From an uncultured Trueperaceae bacterium (lineage in GTDB: Bacteria; Deinococcota; Deinococci; Deinococcales; Trueperaceae): a stretch of 64,000 nucleotides of DNA. The DNA lies in assembly GCA_913057685.1 (NCBI GenBank), contig CAJXOA010000001.1:86400-150399 (forward strand), in the 5' to 3' direction. Position numbers and translations under genes: made by a program. This document shows, piece by piece, positions 16,854-25,560 of this stretch; position 1 is the stretch's first letter, and the number at the start of each line of letters is the position of its first letter. The notes beneath the pieces were generated by a model that was given only the letters and a program-made list of their open reading frames with translations, did not search any database and was not told the DNA's origin.

Positions 16854-18740
16854 GTGGACGAACAGGGCACCTCGCGCCGGACGTGGGCCGTTCGGTGGAC
16901 GGTCGTCGCCGTCGTCCTCCTGGTGGTTTCGTCGGCGTGGGCGGCGGAGCACCTTGGCTACTACGAGGACGTCGCGGGGACGGTGCCGCTGTCGCAGGTG
17001 CCCGACCTGCCGTTCACGCCGCTGGATCGGGGTGTGGCCCAGGGGTACGGAGACGTGACGACGGTGCACTGGTTCGAGGTGCACGTTGGCGCGGCGACGA
17101 CGGAGCCGTGGCGCCTATTGCATCTGCGACCGCACCACGTCGACGAGGTTCGTCTGTACGAGCAGGCCGACGGCGCTCTGCGGCACGTGGGGACGACCGG
17201 GATGTACGCCGCCGGAGGGAGCGACCCCCGCAACCCGGGGTTGGCGGGGTTCGTGCTCGATGCGGAAGCGACGCCGACGACGTACTACGTCGCGGTGTCG
17301 ACCCGCGATTCGATGGCGCTGTCGTTTCGGGTGCTGGGCGCCTCCCAGGCGCGGGCGGTCTTCCTCCGGACGGTGCTCCCAGCGGTCGCCTACGTTGCTC
17401 TGGTGCTGGCCGCGATCGTCGCCACGTTGGCGTCGTTCGCGCTCCATCGTGACGGGCTCTTCCTTGCGTTCGCGGGGGCGCAAGCGGCGTGGCTGACGTC
17501 GTTCGTCCTGCTCGAGGGGTACCCGCTGCTCGGGGCGTCGTGGAGCGGGCTCGGTGGGCCGGTGTTCGATCACACCCTCCCACTGGCGACCCTGATGGCC
17601 AACGTGTTTCACGCCACCGTGTTCACGCGGTACGGGGCGCGCCCGTTCGTCGTGTGGGGCTTCGGGCTGGGGGCGCTGACGTCTGCGGTGGCCGCGACGC
17701 TGGTGGCGACGGGGTTCGTCACCCTTGGCCTACGGATGAACGGGTTCGCCGTGGTCGCCACGCCGCTCCTGCAGTTGATCGGCGCCGTCGGGCTTCTGGA
17801 GCGCCGGCCACGGCCGAACGGCGTGATCGCGGCCTACGCGATCCTCGCGCTGGTGACGCTGGGGTGGGTTGGCTCGGTGGTGGGCGCGACTCAACCCAAC
17901 GTCCTCACGGAGTGGGCGCCGTTGGCGTACGGCGTGTCGACGATCGCGCTGATGTTCGCCATCGTCGTCGGCTTCGAGCGAGACGCGGATGCGCAGCTTC
18001 GTGAGGCGGAGCGCCTCCAGGAGGTGTGGCGCACCCGACGGGGTGCCGAGCAGCGGGCTCGTGCGCAGCGCGCGGAGATCCTCGACGCGATCGACCACGA
18101 GGTGCGGAACGCCTTCGCCGTCATCGGCATGAACGTGCCATGGTCGACGCTCCCACCGAAAGCGCGGAGCCGGAGTGAGGTGGCGTTCCGCGCCGTCGAG
18201 GAGGGGCTCGAACGGATGCGGCGGCTCGAGGTAGGGGCGGACGGTACCGCCGGCGAGGAGGTACGCGAGCGCCGCTACCTCGTCCCCAGCCTGCGCGAGC
18301 TCGTCGCGCAGCGTTTCGCCACACCCGACGCCGTCGCGGTGAAGGGCGACCGGTCGGTCGCCGTGCGGGTCGATGCGTACGCCTTCGACAGCGCCTTCGG
18401 GGAGCTCCTCGACAACGCTGAGAAGTATGCTGCTCGCAGCACGCGTCCGGCGGTCCTCGTGCAGCGCGTGCGCGGCACCGGGTCCGCGGCGACGTGGTTC
18501 GCGTCGGTCCGCGTGCGCAACGACGTTCCGGACGACGTGACGCTCGACGTCGATGCCGTCTTCGAGCGGCACTACCGCGGCGAGCGTGGCGAGCGCGGAG
18601 AGCGCGGCGAGGTGGTGCCCGGTGACGGGATGGGCCTCGCAGTCGTTCGAACGTTCGTGCACCGCATGGGCGGCACGATCGGTGCGACGTTCGAGAAAGG
18701 GGTGTTCGAGGTATGGATCCGACTTCCGGCGGACGCGTAG
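16854..18740 (+). CDS. 7TM-DISM-like sensor histidine kinase
   Basis: 628-residue sensor. An N-terminal membrane anchor is followed by an extracytoplasmic beta-rich domain (~35-170) resembling the 7TMR-DISM extracellular domain, about seven membrane segments (~178-375), a coiled coil, and a kinase core. The H-box is AIDHEVRNAF (His415), the N-box ELLDNAEKYA and the G-box GDGMGLAVV. The GTG start follows a GGAGGA site; an in-frame TTG 27 nt upstream has none. Near the end is a small in-frame repeat of RGE triplets. It overlaps the response regulator by 28 nt, so the two form one unit. DISM sensors usually detect carbohydrates or small ligands; the ligand is unknown. Confidence 0.88.
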   Translation: MDEQGTSRRTWAVRWTVVAVVLLVVSSAWAAEHLGYYEDVAGTVPLSQVPDLPFTPLDRGVAQGYGDVTTVHWFEVHVGAATTEPWRLLHLRPHHVDEVRLYEQADGALRHVGTTGMYAAGGSDPRNPGLAGFVLDAEATPTTYYVAVSTRDSMALSFRVLGASQARAVFLRTVLPAVAYVALVLAAIVATLASFALHRDGLFLAFAGAQAAWLTSFVLLEGYPLLGASWSGLGGPVFDHTLPLATLMANVFHATVFTRYGARPFVVWGFGLGALTSAVAATLVATGFVTLGLRMNGFAVVATPLLQLIGAVGLLERRPRPNGVIAAYAILALVTLGWVGSVVGATQPNVLTEWAPLAYGVSTIALMFAIVVGFERDADAQLREAERLQEVWRTRRGAEQRARAQRAEILDAIDHEVRNAFAVIGMNVPWSTLPPKARSRSEVAFRAVEEGLERMRRLEVGADGTAGEEVRERRYLVPSLRELVAQRFATPDAVAVKGDRSVAVRVDAYAFDSAFGELLDNAEKYAARSTRPAVLVQRVRGTGSAATWFASVRVRNDVPDDVTLDVDAVFERHYRGERGERGERGEVVPGDGMGLAVVRTFVHRMGGTIGATFEKGVFEVWIRLPADA

Positions 18741-19462
18741 CGGTCGTCGAGGATCACACGGATTTGGCGGCGAGCATCGTCGACGTGTTGCGGGACGCCG
18801 GGTGGGATGCGCGCTCGTTTCCGAGTGCGGAGGCGTTCCGGCATGCGCTCGCCACGTTCGTGCCCGACGTCGCCGTCGTGGACCTGAATCTCCCGGGAGA
18901 GGACGGCGTGTCGCTGACGCACTTCCTTCGAGAAGCCCATCCTCGCGTGGGGATCGTGATGCTGACGGCGCGGACGTCGGAGGGCGATCGGCGTGTCGGG
19001 TACGAGGCCGGTGCCGACGTGTACGTGGCCAAGCCGGCGCGGCCGGACGAGTTGACGACGATTCTCGCGCGGATGTTCGAGCGCCTACGCGGGGGGGATG
19101 GCCCCGGCGGAGGGGAGGCGCCCTACTCCCTCGACGTCGAGCGATTGGTCCTCGTCGGGCCCGACGGAACGGAGGTCCAGCTCCTACCGCGCGAAGCGGC
19201 GTTGCTGGAGCGTTTGGTGGAGGCGGGCGCGGACGGCCTCACGATCGAGACGATTCGTGAGCTCGACCCGGGGGCGGCGACGTCGAAGGGCTCGATCGAA
19301 GTACGGATCACCCGGCTCCGCGAGAAGCTCGGGGCCGCGGGGTTGCCGCGTCGGCTGGTCGTCGCGATTCGTGGCGTCGGCTACCGCTTGGCCGAGCGGG
19401 TCGTCGTGTCCAAGCCCGCGCCGAACGGGTCGTCGACCCCACCTGCACCGCCCGACCCCTGA
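18713..19462 (+). CDS. OmpR/PhoB-type response regulator
   Basis: 249 residues. The receiver domain contains the acidic pair (Glu13, Asp14), phospho-acceptor Asp57 in VVDLNLPG, Thr85 and Lys107 in VAKPARPDE. The C-terminal winged-helix domain shows the expected recognition region (SIEVRITRLREKL) and the GVGYRL hairpin. It overlaps the upstream kinase gene. The immediately downstream gene, encoding an exported Ig-domain protein, is a candidate target, as is the giant protein with the same domain; both are inference. Confidence 0.93.
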   Translation: MDPTSGGRVAVVEDHTDLAASIVDVLRDAGWDARSFPSAEAFRHALATFVPDVAVVDLNLPGEDGVSLTHFLREAHPRVGIVMLTARTSEGDRRVGYEAGADVYVAKPARPDELTTILARMFERLRGGDGPGGGEAPYSLDVERLVLVGPDGTEVQLLPREAALLERLVEAGADGLTIETIRELDPGAATSKGSIEVRITRLREKLGAAGLPRRLVVAIRGVGYRLAERVVVSKPAPNGSSTPPAPPDP

Positions 19463-19513
19463 TCAACACCGACAAATTCTAACGAAGGCTGACACATCCT
19501 TGCACGGCGGTGG

Positions 19514-19519
19514 TACCCT
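19514..19519 (+). promoter_or_regulatory. -10 element (TACCCT) of a possible leaderless promoter
   Basis: TACCCT lies 8 nt before the GTG start of the 378-residue gene. A CTGACA at 19489-19494 is 19 bp upstream and could serve as a -35, though the spacing is long. Confidence 0.45.
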
Positions 19520-19527
19520 GACGCTCC

Positions 19528-20664
19528 GTGTTCGATCCGAAGCCCCCGCGCCGCCCCGCTCCCCGCCCATCTCGCTGGCCGGTGCGGGAGGCGAGCCTGG
19601 GCGTCCTCCTCGTGTTCCTCGGGGCGACCGAGCGGGTTTCGTCGGGGCCCGAATCTTCCCCCCCGCACGATGCCGCGATCCCCGTCGCTGCGGGCCCCGC
19701 AGCCCCTCCGTCGGCGCCCCCACCCGCGTCGTTCGGCGGGGTGCGCCAGGCGTTGCGCCCATCGCCCCCTCCCGATCCGCCGGGCGGGCCCGCCCCCGGC
19801 GTCGCCGCGATCCTCGATCTCGGCCTGCGGACGCCCCCCACGTCGTGGCCCTGCTCGCGTGCCGGAACGCTCGATGGCGTCGGGGGAGGAGCGCCCGTGA
19901 TCGGTGCCGCGGCCGCACCGCGCCCGGCACGTGCCTGCTCGCCGGCATGCCCCACCGTTCGGCCCGCCTCCCTCTGCGAGGTCGGGCGGGGGCCCTTGCG
20001 GATCCGTGCGACGCCCCACCTCACCGTCGCGCCGGACGCGCGGGCCGCCGACGATCCCCTCCCAGCGCGCGAGGATACGCGCGGCCTCGTCTGGCACGGA
20101 CGGATGACCGCGGGTGTGGGGCGCAGCGTCGTGTCCGTGCGCGTACGGCACGGGCCCGACGAAGTCCGCGCACGGACGCCGGTCGTCGCAGGCACGTGGG
20201 GCGTCGCCGTCGACACCCGCCCGCTGCGTGAGGGGGTCGCACGCGTCACCTTCGCGGCCGTCGACGGCCTCGGTCGCACCGCACGATCCGTCGAGACGCG
20301 GGTACGGATCGACCGAACCCCACCGACGGTGGTGCTCGACGCACCCGCCCATGCGAGCGGTCGGTTTCCCGTCGTCGTGGCCTTCTCCGAGCCGGTCGAG
20401 GGGATGCGGGCGGACGCCCTCGACGTCGTCGGCGGGCGCGTAGCGCACCTCGACGGCGACGGTGCGGTCTACGTCGCCCACGTCGTGCCCCACCGGGACG
20501 CCGACGCCGTGCGCATCACCATCGAACCGGGCGCCACCCGCGACGCGGCCGGACATGCGAACGCCCGCGCCGACGTCGTCTCGGTCGACCACGAATCGCC
20601 GCCGTGGAGCGGGCTCTTCGACGGGGCACCGACGCGTTGGGTCGCGACGCTTCCCGTTCGTTGA
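19528..20664 (+). CDS. Exported protein with a C-terminal Ig-like domain
   Basis: 378 residues. The N-terminus is basic and Pro-rich, with a short hydrophobic stretch near residues 23-34 that may be a weak signal anchor. A Pro/Ala-rich middle follows, then a beta-rich domain with Ig-like character (~160-270). The last ~110 residues contain the signature VVVAFSEPVEGM and TRDAAGHAN, the same domain found twice in the giant protein at 8143-13686. The GTG start has no ribosome binding site but sits 8 nt after a TACCCT box. Function unknown; a surface role is inferred from the domain and from its position after a two-component system. Confidence 0.7.
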   Translation: MFDPKPPRRPAPRPSRWPVREASLGVLLVFLGATERVSSGPESSPPHDAAIPVAAGPAAPPSAPPPASFGGVRQALRPSPPPDPPGGPAPGVAAILDLGLRTPPTSWPCSRAGTLDGVGGGAPVIGAAAAPRPARACSPACPTVRPASLCEVGRGPLRIRATPHLTVAPDARAADDPLPAREDTRGLVWHGRMTAGVGRSVVSVRVRHGPDEVRARTPVVAGTWGVAVDTRPLREGVARVTFAAVDGLGRTARSVETRVRIDRTPPTVVLDAPAHASGRFPVVVAFSEPVEGMRADALDVVGGRVAHLDGDGAVYVAHVVPHRDADAVRITIEPGATRDAAGHANARADVVSVDHESPPWSGLFDGAPTRWVATLPVR

Positions 20665-20867
20665 TCGCGTCGTTGGCGCCTGCGCGCCGGATGTGGCGCG
20701 CTCGCACCGCCCCCCCGAAGCGCCCCCCGCATCGTGGGGGTTGGTGACGGGGTCGACCCTACCGGAGCGCCGGCCGCGGCATGATGCACCCCACGGCGGG
20801 TGGGGCGCGCAGGTGCCCCCGTCCCGCGGGATGCCCCCACGTCGACGGGGGTCGTCGAGGGAGGCGT
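20665..20867. other. Intergenic region with short hairpins
   Basis: 203 bp without a gene. It holds small GC-rich inverted repeats (for example GGCGC/GCGCC near 20674 and CCCCC/GGGGG near 20730), which could end transcription from the preceding gene. No promoter stands out. Confidence 0.4.
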
Positions 20868-21488
20868 ATGCGGCTCGATTGGAACGACGGACGGACGCAA
20901 CTCGGGGTGGCCCTCATCCTTCTGGGGGTGCTGGCGTTGCTGGCGAACACCGGGGGGTTGGCGGGCTTGGGGCGTTGGGTCGGCGTGATCCTGTTCGCCG
21001 CCGCCGGCGCGGGGGTGCTGAGCGCCTACCGCGACGTCCCCGGTCGGCTCTGGGCCCTGCCGGTCGGCGTGGGGCTGGTCGGCCTGGCGATCGCGAACCT
21101 TCCCGGCGCCTGGTGGGCGGGCGCCCCGTTCGTGGGGGTCGGCCTGGGCTTCCTGGCGATCCACCTGCGCGATCCCGCCCGCGAGCGGTGGTGGGCGATC
21201 CTGCCCGGCGGCCTTGCGATCGCGCTGGGCGTGACCGCGAGCCTCGACGAGGTGCGTGGCGTGCCGGACGAGGTCGGTGGGCTGCTGTTGTTCGGGGGGG
21301 CGGCGGCGACGTTCTTCGCCCTCACCCGCCTCCGCACCCGCCCGCAACGCTGGGCGATCTGGCCCGCCGCCGCCCTCGCGCTGGTGGCGTTGATGGTGCT
21401 CGCGTCGGGCGGCGGCTGGTGGGTGCCGGCGGCGTTGATCCTGGTGGGGGCGGCGTTGTTCCTCGCGCCCGGCCTACGCGCCCGCTGA
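20868..21488 (+). CDS. Polytopic membrane protein (LiaF/DUF5668-like)
   Basis: 206 residues with six to seven hydrophobic segments. The opening (LGVALILLGVLALLANTG) resembles the N-terminal LiaF-TM/DUF5668 membrane module found in envelope-stress proteins. No soluble LiaF domain follows; the hydrophobic pattern continues to the end. The start is set by a GAGGGAGG site just upstream of the ATG. Its last 15 bases overlap the convergent flavin reductase-like gene. Function unknown. Confidence 0.7.
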   Translation: MRLDWNDGRTQLGVALILLGVLALLANTGGLAGLGRWVGVILFAAAGAGVLSAYRDVPGRLWALPVGVGLVGLAIANLPGAWWAGAPFVGVGLGFLAIHLRDPARERWWAILPGGLAIALGVTASLDEVRGVPDEVGGLLLFGGAAATFFALTRLRTRPQRWAIWPAAALALVALMVLASGGGWWVPAALILVGAALFLAPGLRAR

Positions 21489-22103
21489 GTCGTCGTCCGG
21501 CGGCCAGGCGGGCCGGGCGACGGCGAAGACGTCCCCGAGCGACGCGTAGTCGAGGCCGGCGAGGCGCGCGACCGGGTCGAGGGCGCGCACGTCGACGTAC
21601 CCCTGCGCGTCGCGCAGTCCGTCGCGCACGTGCGCGAGGAGGACCCGACCGAACACGACGGTGTTGCCGCCCTCCGGGATGGCGTAGTGGTGGAGCGTCT
21701 CGCACTCGAAGGAGACCGGGGCGGCGCTGACCCGCGGGGCGGCCACCCGCTCCGACGGGGTGGCGTCGAGGTTCGCGAAGTCGAACTCGTCGACGTGGTC
21801 GGGCGCCTCGACGCTGGTGTCGTTCATCGCCTTCACCAGGTCGCCGCTCGCAACGTTCGCGACGAACCCGCCGGTCGCGACGGCGTTCGTGGCGGTGTCC
21901 TTGAGGACGCCGTCGCGCGACCCGACGCTGAACATCAGGACCGGCGGGGTGGAGGCGGCGATCGTGAACCAGGAGAACGGCGCGAGGTTGCGGCGTCCGT
22001 CGCCGTCGACGGTCGAGATCCAGCCGATGGGGCGGGGCACGACGGTGCCGTTGAGGAGCTTGTGGCGTTCCTTGGCGTCGAGGGTGTCGAGATCGATGCG
22101 CAT
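21474..22103 (-). CDS. Flavin reductase-like protein (FMN-binding split barrel)
   Basis: 209 residues. The N-terminus NGTVVPRPIGWISTVDGDG followed by NLAPFSWF is characteristic of the flavin reductase-like / DIM6-NTAB family, which binds FMN and often reduces flavin with NAD(P)H. The ATG is preceded by a TACCCT box 6 nt upstream, so the transcript is probably leaderless; the frame is open further but lacks conserved residues. Physiological partner unknown. Confidence 0.88.
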   Translation of the reverse strand: MRIDLDTLDAKERHKLLNGTVVPRPIGWISTVDGDGRRNLAPFSWFTIAASTPPVLMFSVGSRDGVLKDTATNAVATGGFVANVASGDLVKAMNDTSVEAPDHVDEFDFANLDATPSERVAAPRVSAAPVSFECETLHHYAIPEGGNTVVFGRVLLAHVRDGLRDAQGYVDVRALDPVARLAGLDYASLGDVFAVARPAWPPDDDSAGA

Positions 22104-22109
22104 GGGTGG

Positions 22110-22115
22110 AGGGTA
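22110..22115 (-). promoter_or_regulatory. -10 element (TACCCT) of a probable leaderless promoter
   Basis: On the minus strand, TACCCT is followed by 6 nt and then the ATG of the flavin reductase-like gene, leaving no room for a ribosome binding site. Confidence 0.5.
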
Positions 22116-22282
22116 CCGAGATCGACCGCCGAGGTCCCATGCATTCGGACGACACCGTCGATGCGTGCCACCGGTTCGCGAGCGGCGACGTTCGGTACCA
22201 CGAACAGAGGTTGTTGACAAGGGGGAAACGTACGTGGCGATCGGTGGCGCCCGCTACGCTGCGAATCGGAGGAGGTCGTCCC

Positions 22283-23746
22283 ATGCCCACGCCGAGATTC
22301 GTGCTGCGTACGTCCATCATGGTGTTGATCGTCGCGGCTCTCGCAGCCTGCTCAGACGCTCCACGTTCCGACGGGGGCACACCCCCGGATGCGTCCATCC
22401 CGGAAATCGAAAATCCGATGGCGGGCGCAGGAGCGCAACATAACGACGTGTTGGTGTGCCTATCGGACGACGGTCCTCGTGAATCCGAAGATCGGTTTGC
22501 GGCGATGCAGCGCTGCGGATTCGAACCCACCGCGGACTTCTCGATCGATGATGCGCGTTCGCGTTTCCAGGCGTTCGGTCCCGACTTGCCGGACTGGATC
22601 GATTGGCTGATCGCGTCCCCGTTCAACCCGAACCCCAGCATGATGGGGGGAGGCGTCACGTTCGACGAGACGCAGGCGGGATTTCTGGAGGAACTCGGCG
22701 CCATCGTAGCGCTCGGTGAAGAGGACACCCCGTCCTCGGAACGTGTCGACGAGGCGCTCGTAGCCCTCGATGCGCTCGAAGGGCGCGCCGTCGACGCGCT
22801 CGCCGACGCCGAGGACGACGCCAGCAAGGCCGTTCTTGCGGGCATCGCCATTGCGAAAGCGTCGCTCGGCTACTGGTCCGACATCTGGCTCGACGAGGAT
22901 GCGGCCGAGCCGTTCGCCAGTGGACCCAAGTGGTGGCAGGTCGTGACGGCGGACGTCGCCGGAGGCATCGTCGGAGGCATCTTCGGGGGTGGTGTAGGAG
23001 CCGTGGGCCTCGGAACGGCCGCATCGAAGGTCGTGGGGGACCTCGCCGAGGGAGCCAACGACGAGGGAGCGGGCGGCGTCAACCCGGGAGTGGGCGTCGA
23101 CGTCGCCGTCGGCCAGGAGCACAACGACACGCTGGCGTGCATGGAATCGACTGCCGACGTGCGCGCGACGCGCACGGCCGATCCCATCTCGCTTCTGATC
23201 GACGTCTGTCCCGTCGATGGACTCGATGCCGACATGGCCGATGGATTGCGTGACGTGATGCGAACCGAGCTGGGCCTGCCCGACGCAAGTCACGCTGGTG
23301 AATTCGCCGACGGGTTGATCGACGATTGGTCCGGCTGGTTCGACACGGATACGTACACCGATGCACAAAAGCGCTACCTCGAGGAGGTCGGCGTGATCAT
23401 CGAGAGCATCGACGAGGGGGGTGGGCAAGCGGCGTTCGACCGTGCCCTGCTGCGCCTACGCCTTCTCGAAGGTCGAGCGCGAGGGGACCTCGTAGCCGGT
23501 GACGATGCGAGCGTTCTGATGGGATTGAACATCGCGGTGCACTCGTATCAGTACTGGGCCGACAGCGACTTCGTCGCGCCCGCAGCAGGTCGTCCCAAGT
23601 GGTGGCAGGTGACCCTCGCGGATGTTGCTGGAGGCGTCGTGGGAGGCATCTTCGGCGGTGGTGCCGGCGCCGTCGGTCTCGGGGCGGCCGCGTCGAAGGT
23701 GGTCGGCGACCTCGGGAACGATCAAGACGGCGACGCCGACCCTTGA
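22283..23746 (+). CDS. Lipoprotein with a tandemly duplicated module ending in a glycine zipper
   Basis: 487 residues. A lipoprotein signal peptide ends in LAAC (Cys23). The rest is two copies of one ~225-residue module: each begins with QHND/QEHND (residues 52 and 278), has an acidic helical middle, and ends with PKWWQ (P215 and P438) followed by ADVAGG and a Gly-rich zipper GGIFGGG-GAVGLG-AASKVVGDL. The Gly-zipper ends could insert in or line a membrane. The start is set by a GGAGGAGG site. A TTGACA box lies at 22214-22219, without a clear -10 partner. I do not recognise the family; similar ADVAGG-type zipper tails occur in short unassigned proteins of other phyla. A strong terminator follows. 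Confidence 0.75.
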   Translation: MPTPRFVLRTSIMVLIVAALAACSDAPRSDGGTPPDASIPEIENPMAGAGAQHNDVLVCLSDDGPRESEDRFAAMQRCGFEPTADFSIDDARSRFQAFGPDLPDWIDWLIASPFNPNPSMMGGGVTFDETQAGFLEELGAIVALGEEDTPSSERVDEALVALDALEGRAVDALADAEDDASKAVLAGIAIAKASLGYWSDIWLDEDAAEPFASGPKWWQVVTADVAGGIVGGIFGGGVGAVGLGTAASKVVGDLAEGANDEGAGGVNPGVGVDVAVGQEHNDTLACMESTADVRATRTADPISLLIDVCPVDGLDADMADGLRDVMRTELGLPDASHAGEFADGLIDDWSGWFDTDTYTDAQKRYLEEVGVIIESIDEGGGQAAFDRALLRLRLLEGRARGDLVAGDDASVLMGLNIAVHSYQYWADSDFVAPAAGRPKWWQVTLADVAGGVVGGIFGGGAGAVGLGAAASKVVGDLGNDQDGDADP

Positions 23747-23775
23747 GGAACCTCTGACGTCAGGCGATTGAACCG

Positions 23776-23810
23776 ACCGAGGCGCTGCAAACGCGGCGCC
23801 TCGGTTTCTT
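23776..23810 (+). terminator. Rho-independent terminator after the lipoprotein gene
   Basis: A perfect 10-bp stem, ACCGAGGCGC / GCGCCTCGGT, with a 10-nt loop, followed by TTTCTT. Confidence 0.9.
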
Positions 23811-23955
23811 GTGGCGACGTGGGCCACCTGCACGGCCGACCCATGCCGTGCGTGGACCTCCACCGACGTCGCGGTGCATGGGACCGAGGGGATCCCACCC
23901 GTCCCCGACACGCCTTCATCGGCGCGGGCCGAACGTCCGCGACCCATCCACGCGC
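23811..23955. other. Non-coding stretch upstream of the rplS promoter
   Basis: Lies within the 330-bp gap between the lipoprotein gene and rplS. Apart from the terminator to its left and the promoter to its right, I see no gene, repeat or RNA signature here; the open frames across it show no conserved residues. Confidence 0.5.
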
Positions 23956-23985
23956 TTGCGCTGGGGCCCGCCGATGCGCTAGTCT
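23956..23985 (+). promoter_or_regulatory. rplS: Candidate rplS promoter
   Basis: TTGCGC and TAGTCT are separated by 18 bp. The predicted transcript has a leader of about 85 nt before the rplS ATG. Confidence 0.55.
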
Positions 23986-24076
23986 CATACGGCTGTGTCG
24001 CGGCTGGAATCGGCCGCCCCGCGCGGAGGGCCTCGCGCGGTTGGACACGACCTCAACGCGCAGTCCGGGAGACATC

Positions 24077-24637
24077 ATGAAGTACAACAAAGGCGCGATC
24101 CTGCGCTCCATCGAACAGCCGTTCCTCCGCGACGACGTCCCCGAGTTCGATACGGGCGACACGATCCGCGTGGACTATAAGGTCGTCGAAGGCAACCGCA
24201 GCCGCATCCAGTCGTTCGAGGGCGTCGTCATCGCCCGCAAGAACGGCAAGGGCGCCCGCTCGACGGTGACGGTGCGCAAGGTCAGCTTCGGCGAAGGGGT
24301 CGAGCGCGTCTTCCCGCTCTCGAGCCCGTTGATCGACGGCATCGAGGTCGTCCGCCGCGGCCGGACGCGCCGCGCGAAGCTGTACTACCTGCGCGAACTG
24401 CGCGGCAAGGCGTCGCGCCTGAAGGTCGACGTCCGCCGCCAGGAGGAGGACCGCGCCGCCGCCCGTACCGCGCGCGACGCGAAGAAGGCGCAGGCCGCCG
24501 CGGACGCCGATGCGGCCGCGAAGGCCGAGGAGGAGGCCGCCGCCGCGGAGGCCGCGGAGGCGGACGCCGCCGAAGCGGTCGCCGGGTCGGAGCCGGCGGA
24601 GGCCGAAACGACCGACGAGGACGCGAAGGAAAGCTGA
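24077..24637 (+). CDS. rplS: Ribosomal protein bL19 with a long C-terminal extension
   Basis: Large-subunit protein at the 30S-50S interface. Residues 1-115 are the normal bL19 fold, with recognisable [41 protein letters not shown] and [15 protein letters not shown] further ~70 residues are almost pure Ala/Glu/Asp/Lys with a helical look. Common bL19 proteins are ~115 residues; extended forms occur in Thermus and Deinococcus. GGGAG lies 7 nt before the ATG. It stands alone here, without the usual rpsP-rimM-trmD neighbours upstream. Confidence 0.96.
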   Translation: MKYNKGAILRSIEQPFLRDDVPEFDTGDTIRVDYKVVEGNRSRIQSFEGVVIARKNGKGARSTVTVRKVSFGEGVERVFPLSSPLIDGIEVVRRGRTRRAKLYYLRELRGKASRLKVDVRRQEEDRAAARTARDAKKAQAAADADAAAKAEEEAAAAEAAEADAAEAVAGSEPAEAETTDEDAKES

Positions 24638-24656
24638 TCGCGCGGGCGGCTGCGCG

Positions 24657-24686
24657 TTGACAGGGTGCGGCCGCCCTCGCTACACT
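24657..24686 (+). promoter_or_regulatory. Promoter of tRNA-Ala
   Basis: Consensus TTGACA and TACACT separated by 18 bp. The predicted start site lies about 30 nt before the mature tRNA 5' end. One of the two best promoters in the window. Confidence 0.8.
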
Positions 24687-24722
24687 CCATTTCGCTCCGA
24701 CGACCGGAGATGCACGATGCAT

Positions 24723-24798
<76 letters not shown>

Positions 24799-24803
24799 GC
24801 ACG

Positions 24804-24833
24804 ACACCCCCGCCGACCGGCGGGGGTGTTCTT
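24804..24833 (+). terminator. Rho-independent terminator of tRNA-Ala
   Basis: An 11-bp stem, ACACCCCCGCC / GGCGGGGGTGT, with a 4-nt loop, then TTCTT. It starts 6 nt after the CCA. Confidence 0.9.
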
Positions 24834-24962
24834 CGTGGTGCGGGCGCGGGGTGCCGCGCTCCGTCCCGGGGACCGCGTGACACATCGGGTGGGCGGCACG
24901 GGTACCCTGGCGGGCGATGCGGCGGCGCCGGGGATGCGCCGCACGGAACTGGAGGCACGACG

Positions 24963-25496
24963 ATGCACACGACCCCCCGAACGACCCTACGAACCCTCGG
25001 CCTCGCTGCGGTGCTGGCCTTCGGCGCGGCGCTGCTGCCGTCCGCCCTGGCGCAGGGCGCCGACGGCGGCGAGCTCGGCGAGACGACGTACAACACCGTC
25101 TGCATGGCATGCCACCAGATGGACGGGCAGGGCCTGCCCGGCGTCTACCCGTCGATCATCGGCAATCCGGTGCGCATCTACGGCGTCGAGGGCTCGCGCG
25201 AGTACCTGGCGAAGTTGATGCTGTACGGCCTGCAGGGCGAGGTGAACATCGACGGCGCGACGTACAACCAGCTGATGACCGGCCAGGAGATGGTGCTGGA
25301 CGACGCGCAGATCGCGGCGGTGCTGAACTACGTCATGCACGCCTTCGGCAACGCCGACGCCCTCCCCGAGGACTACGAGCCGTTCACCGCGGAGGAGATC
25401 GCGCCGTACCGCGGCTTGGGCCTGACCGCCGCCGACGTCTACGCGTTGCGCGGCGAGCTCGGCATCGACGCCGTCACCGCTCCCGCGAACGAGTAA
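24963..25496 (+). CDS. Exported monohaem c-type cytochrome
   Basis: 177 residues. The signal peptide ends at ALA|QG (residue 30). The haem-attachment motif CMACH is at Cys47, Cys50 and His51, and a Met in TGQEMVL is a plausible distal ligand. The fold region (~38-125) matches small class I cytochromes of the coxM/cbb3-associated type; a ~50-residue tail follows. It is a likely client of the Ccm system encoded at 1-7975. GGAGG precedes the ATG, and a TACCCT box at 24903-24908 may be the -10. Electron-transfer partner unknown. Confidence 0.9.
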   Translation: MHTTPRTTLRTLGLAAVLAFGAALLPSALAQGADGGELGETTYNTVCMACHQMDGQGLPGVYPSIIGNPVRIYGVEGSREYLAKLMLYGLQGEVNIDGATYNQLMTGQEMVLDDAQIAAVLNYVMHAFGNADALPEDYEPFTAEEIAPYRGLGLTAADVYALRGELGIDAVTAPANE

Positions 25497-25509
25497 CCCC
25501 CGCGTCTTC

Positions 25510-25560
25510 CCCACGCTTCGGCGTGGGCGTCCGCCGGCCGCGATCGTTCGCGGCCGGCGG
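25510..25560. terminator. Double hairpin after the cytochrome c gene
   Basis: First hairpin: CCCACGC-TTCG-GCGTGGG (25510-25527), a stable UUCG tetraloop. Second: a perfect 13-bp stem CCGCCGGCCGCGA / TCGCGGCCGGCGG (25531-25543 / 25548-25560). There is no T-tract, but position and stability suggest transcript termination or 3'-end protection. Confidence 0.65.

Noticed and set aside
18578..18610. GGCGAGCGT/GGCGAGCGC-like triplet repeat in the histidine kinase gene
   Set aside because: It encodes RGERGERGE in frame between the N- and G-boxes; a small repeat expansion with no evidence of slippage control.
19480..19528. Possible stronger promoter using TTGCAC (19500-19505) with TACCCT (19514-19519)
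   Set aside because: The spacing is only 8 bp, too short for a -35/-10 pair.
23768..24076. Open frame leading into rplS that would extend bL19 by about 100 residues
   Set aside because: It crosses a terminator hairpin and the rplS promoter, and the extension has no bL19 similarity; the ATG at 24077 has its own ribosome binding site and begins the family's N-terminus.
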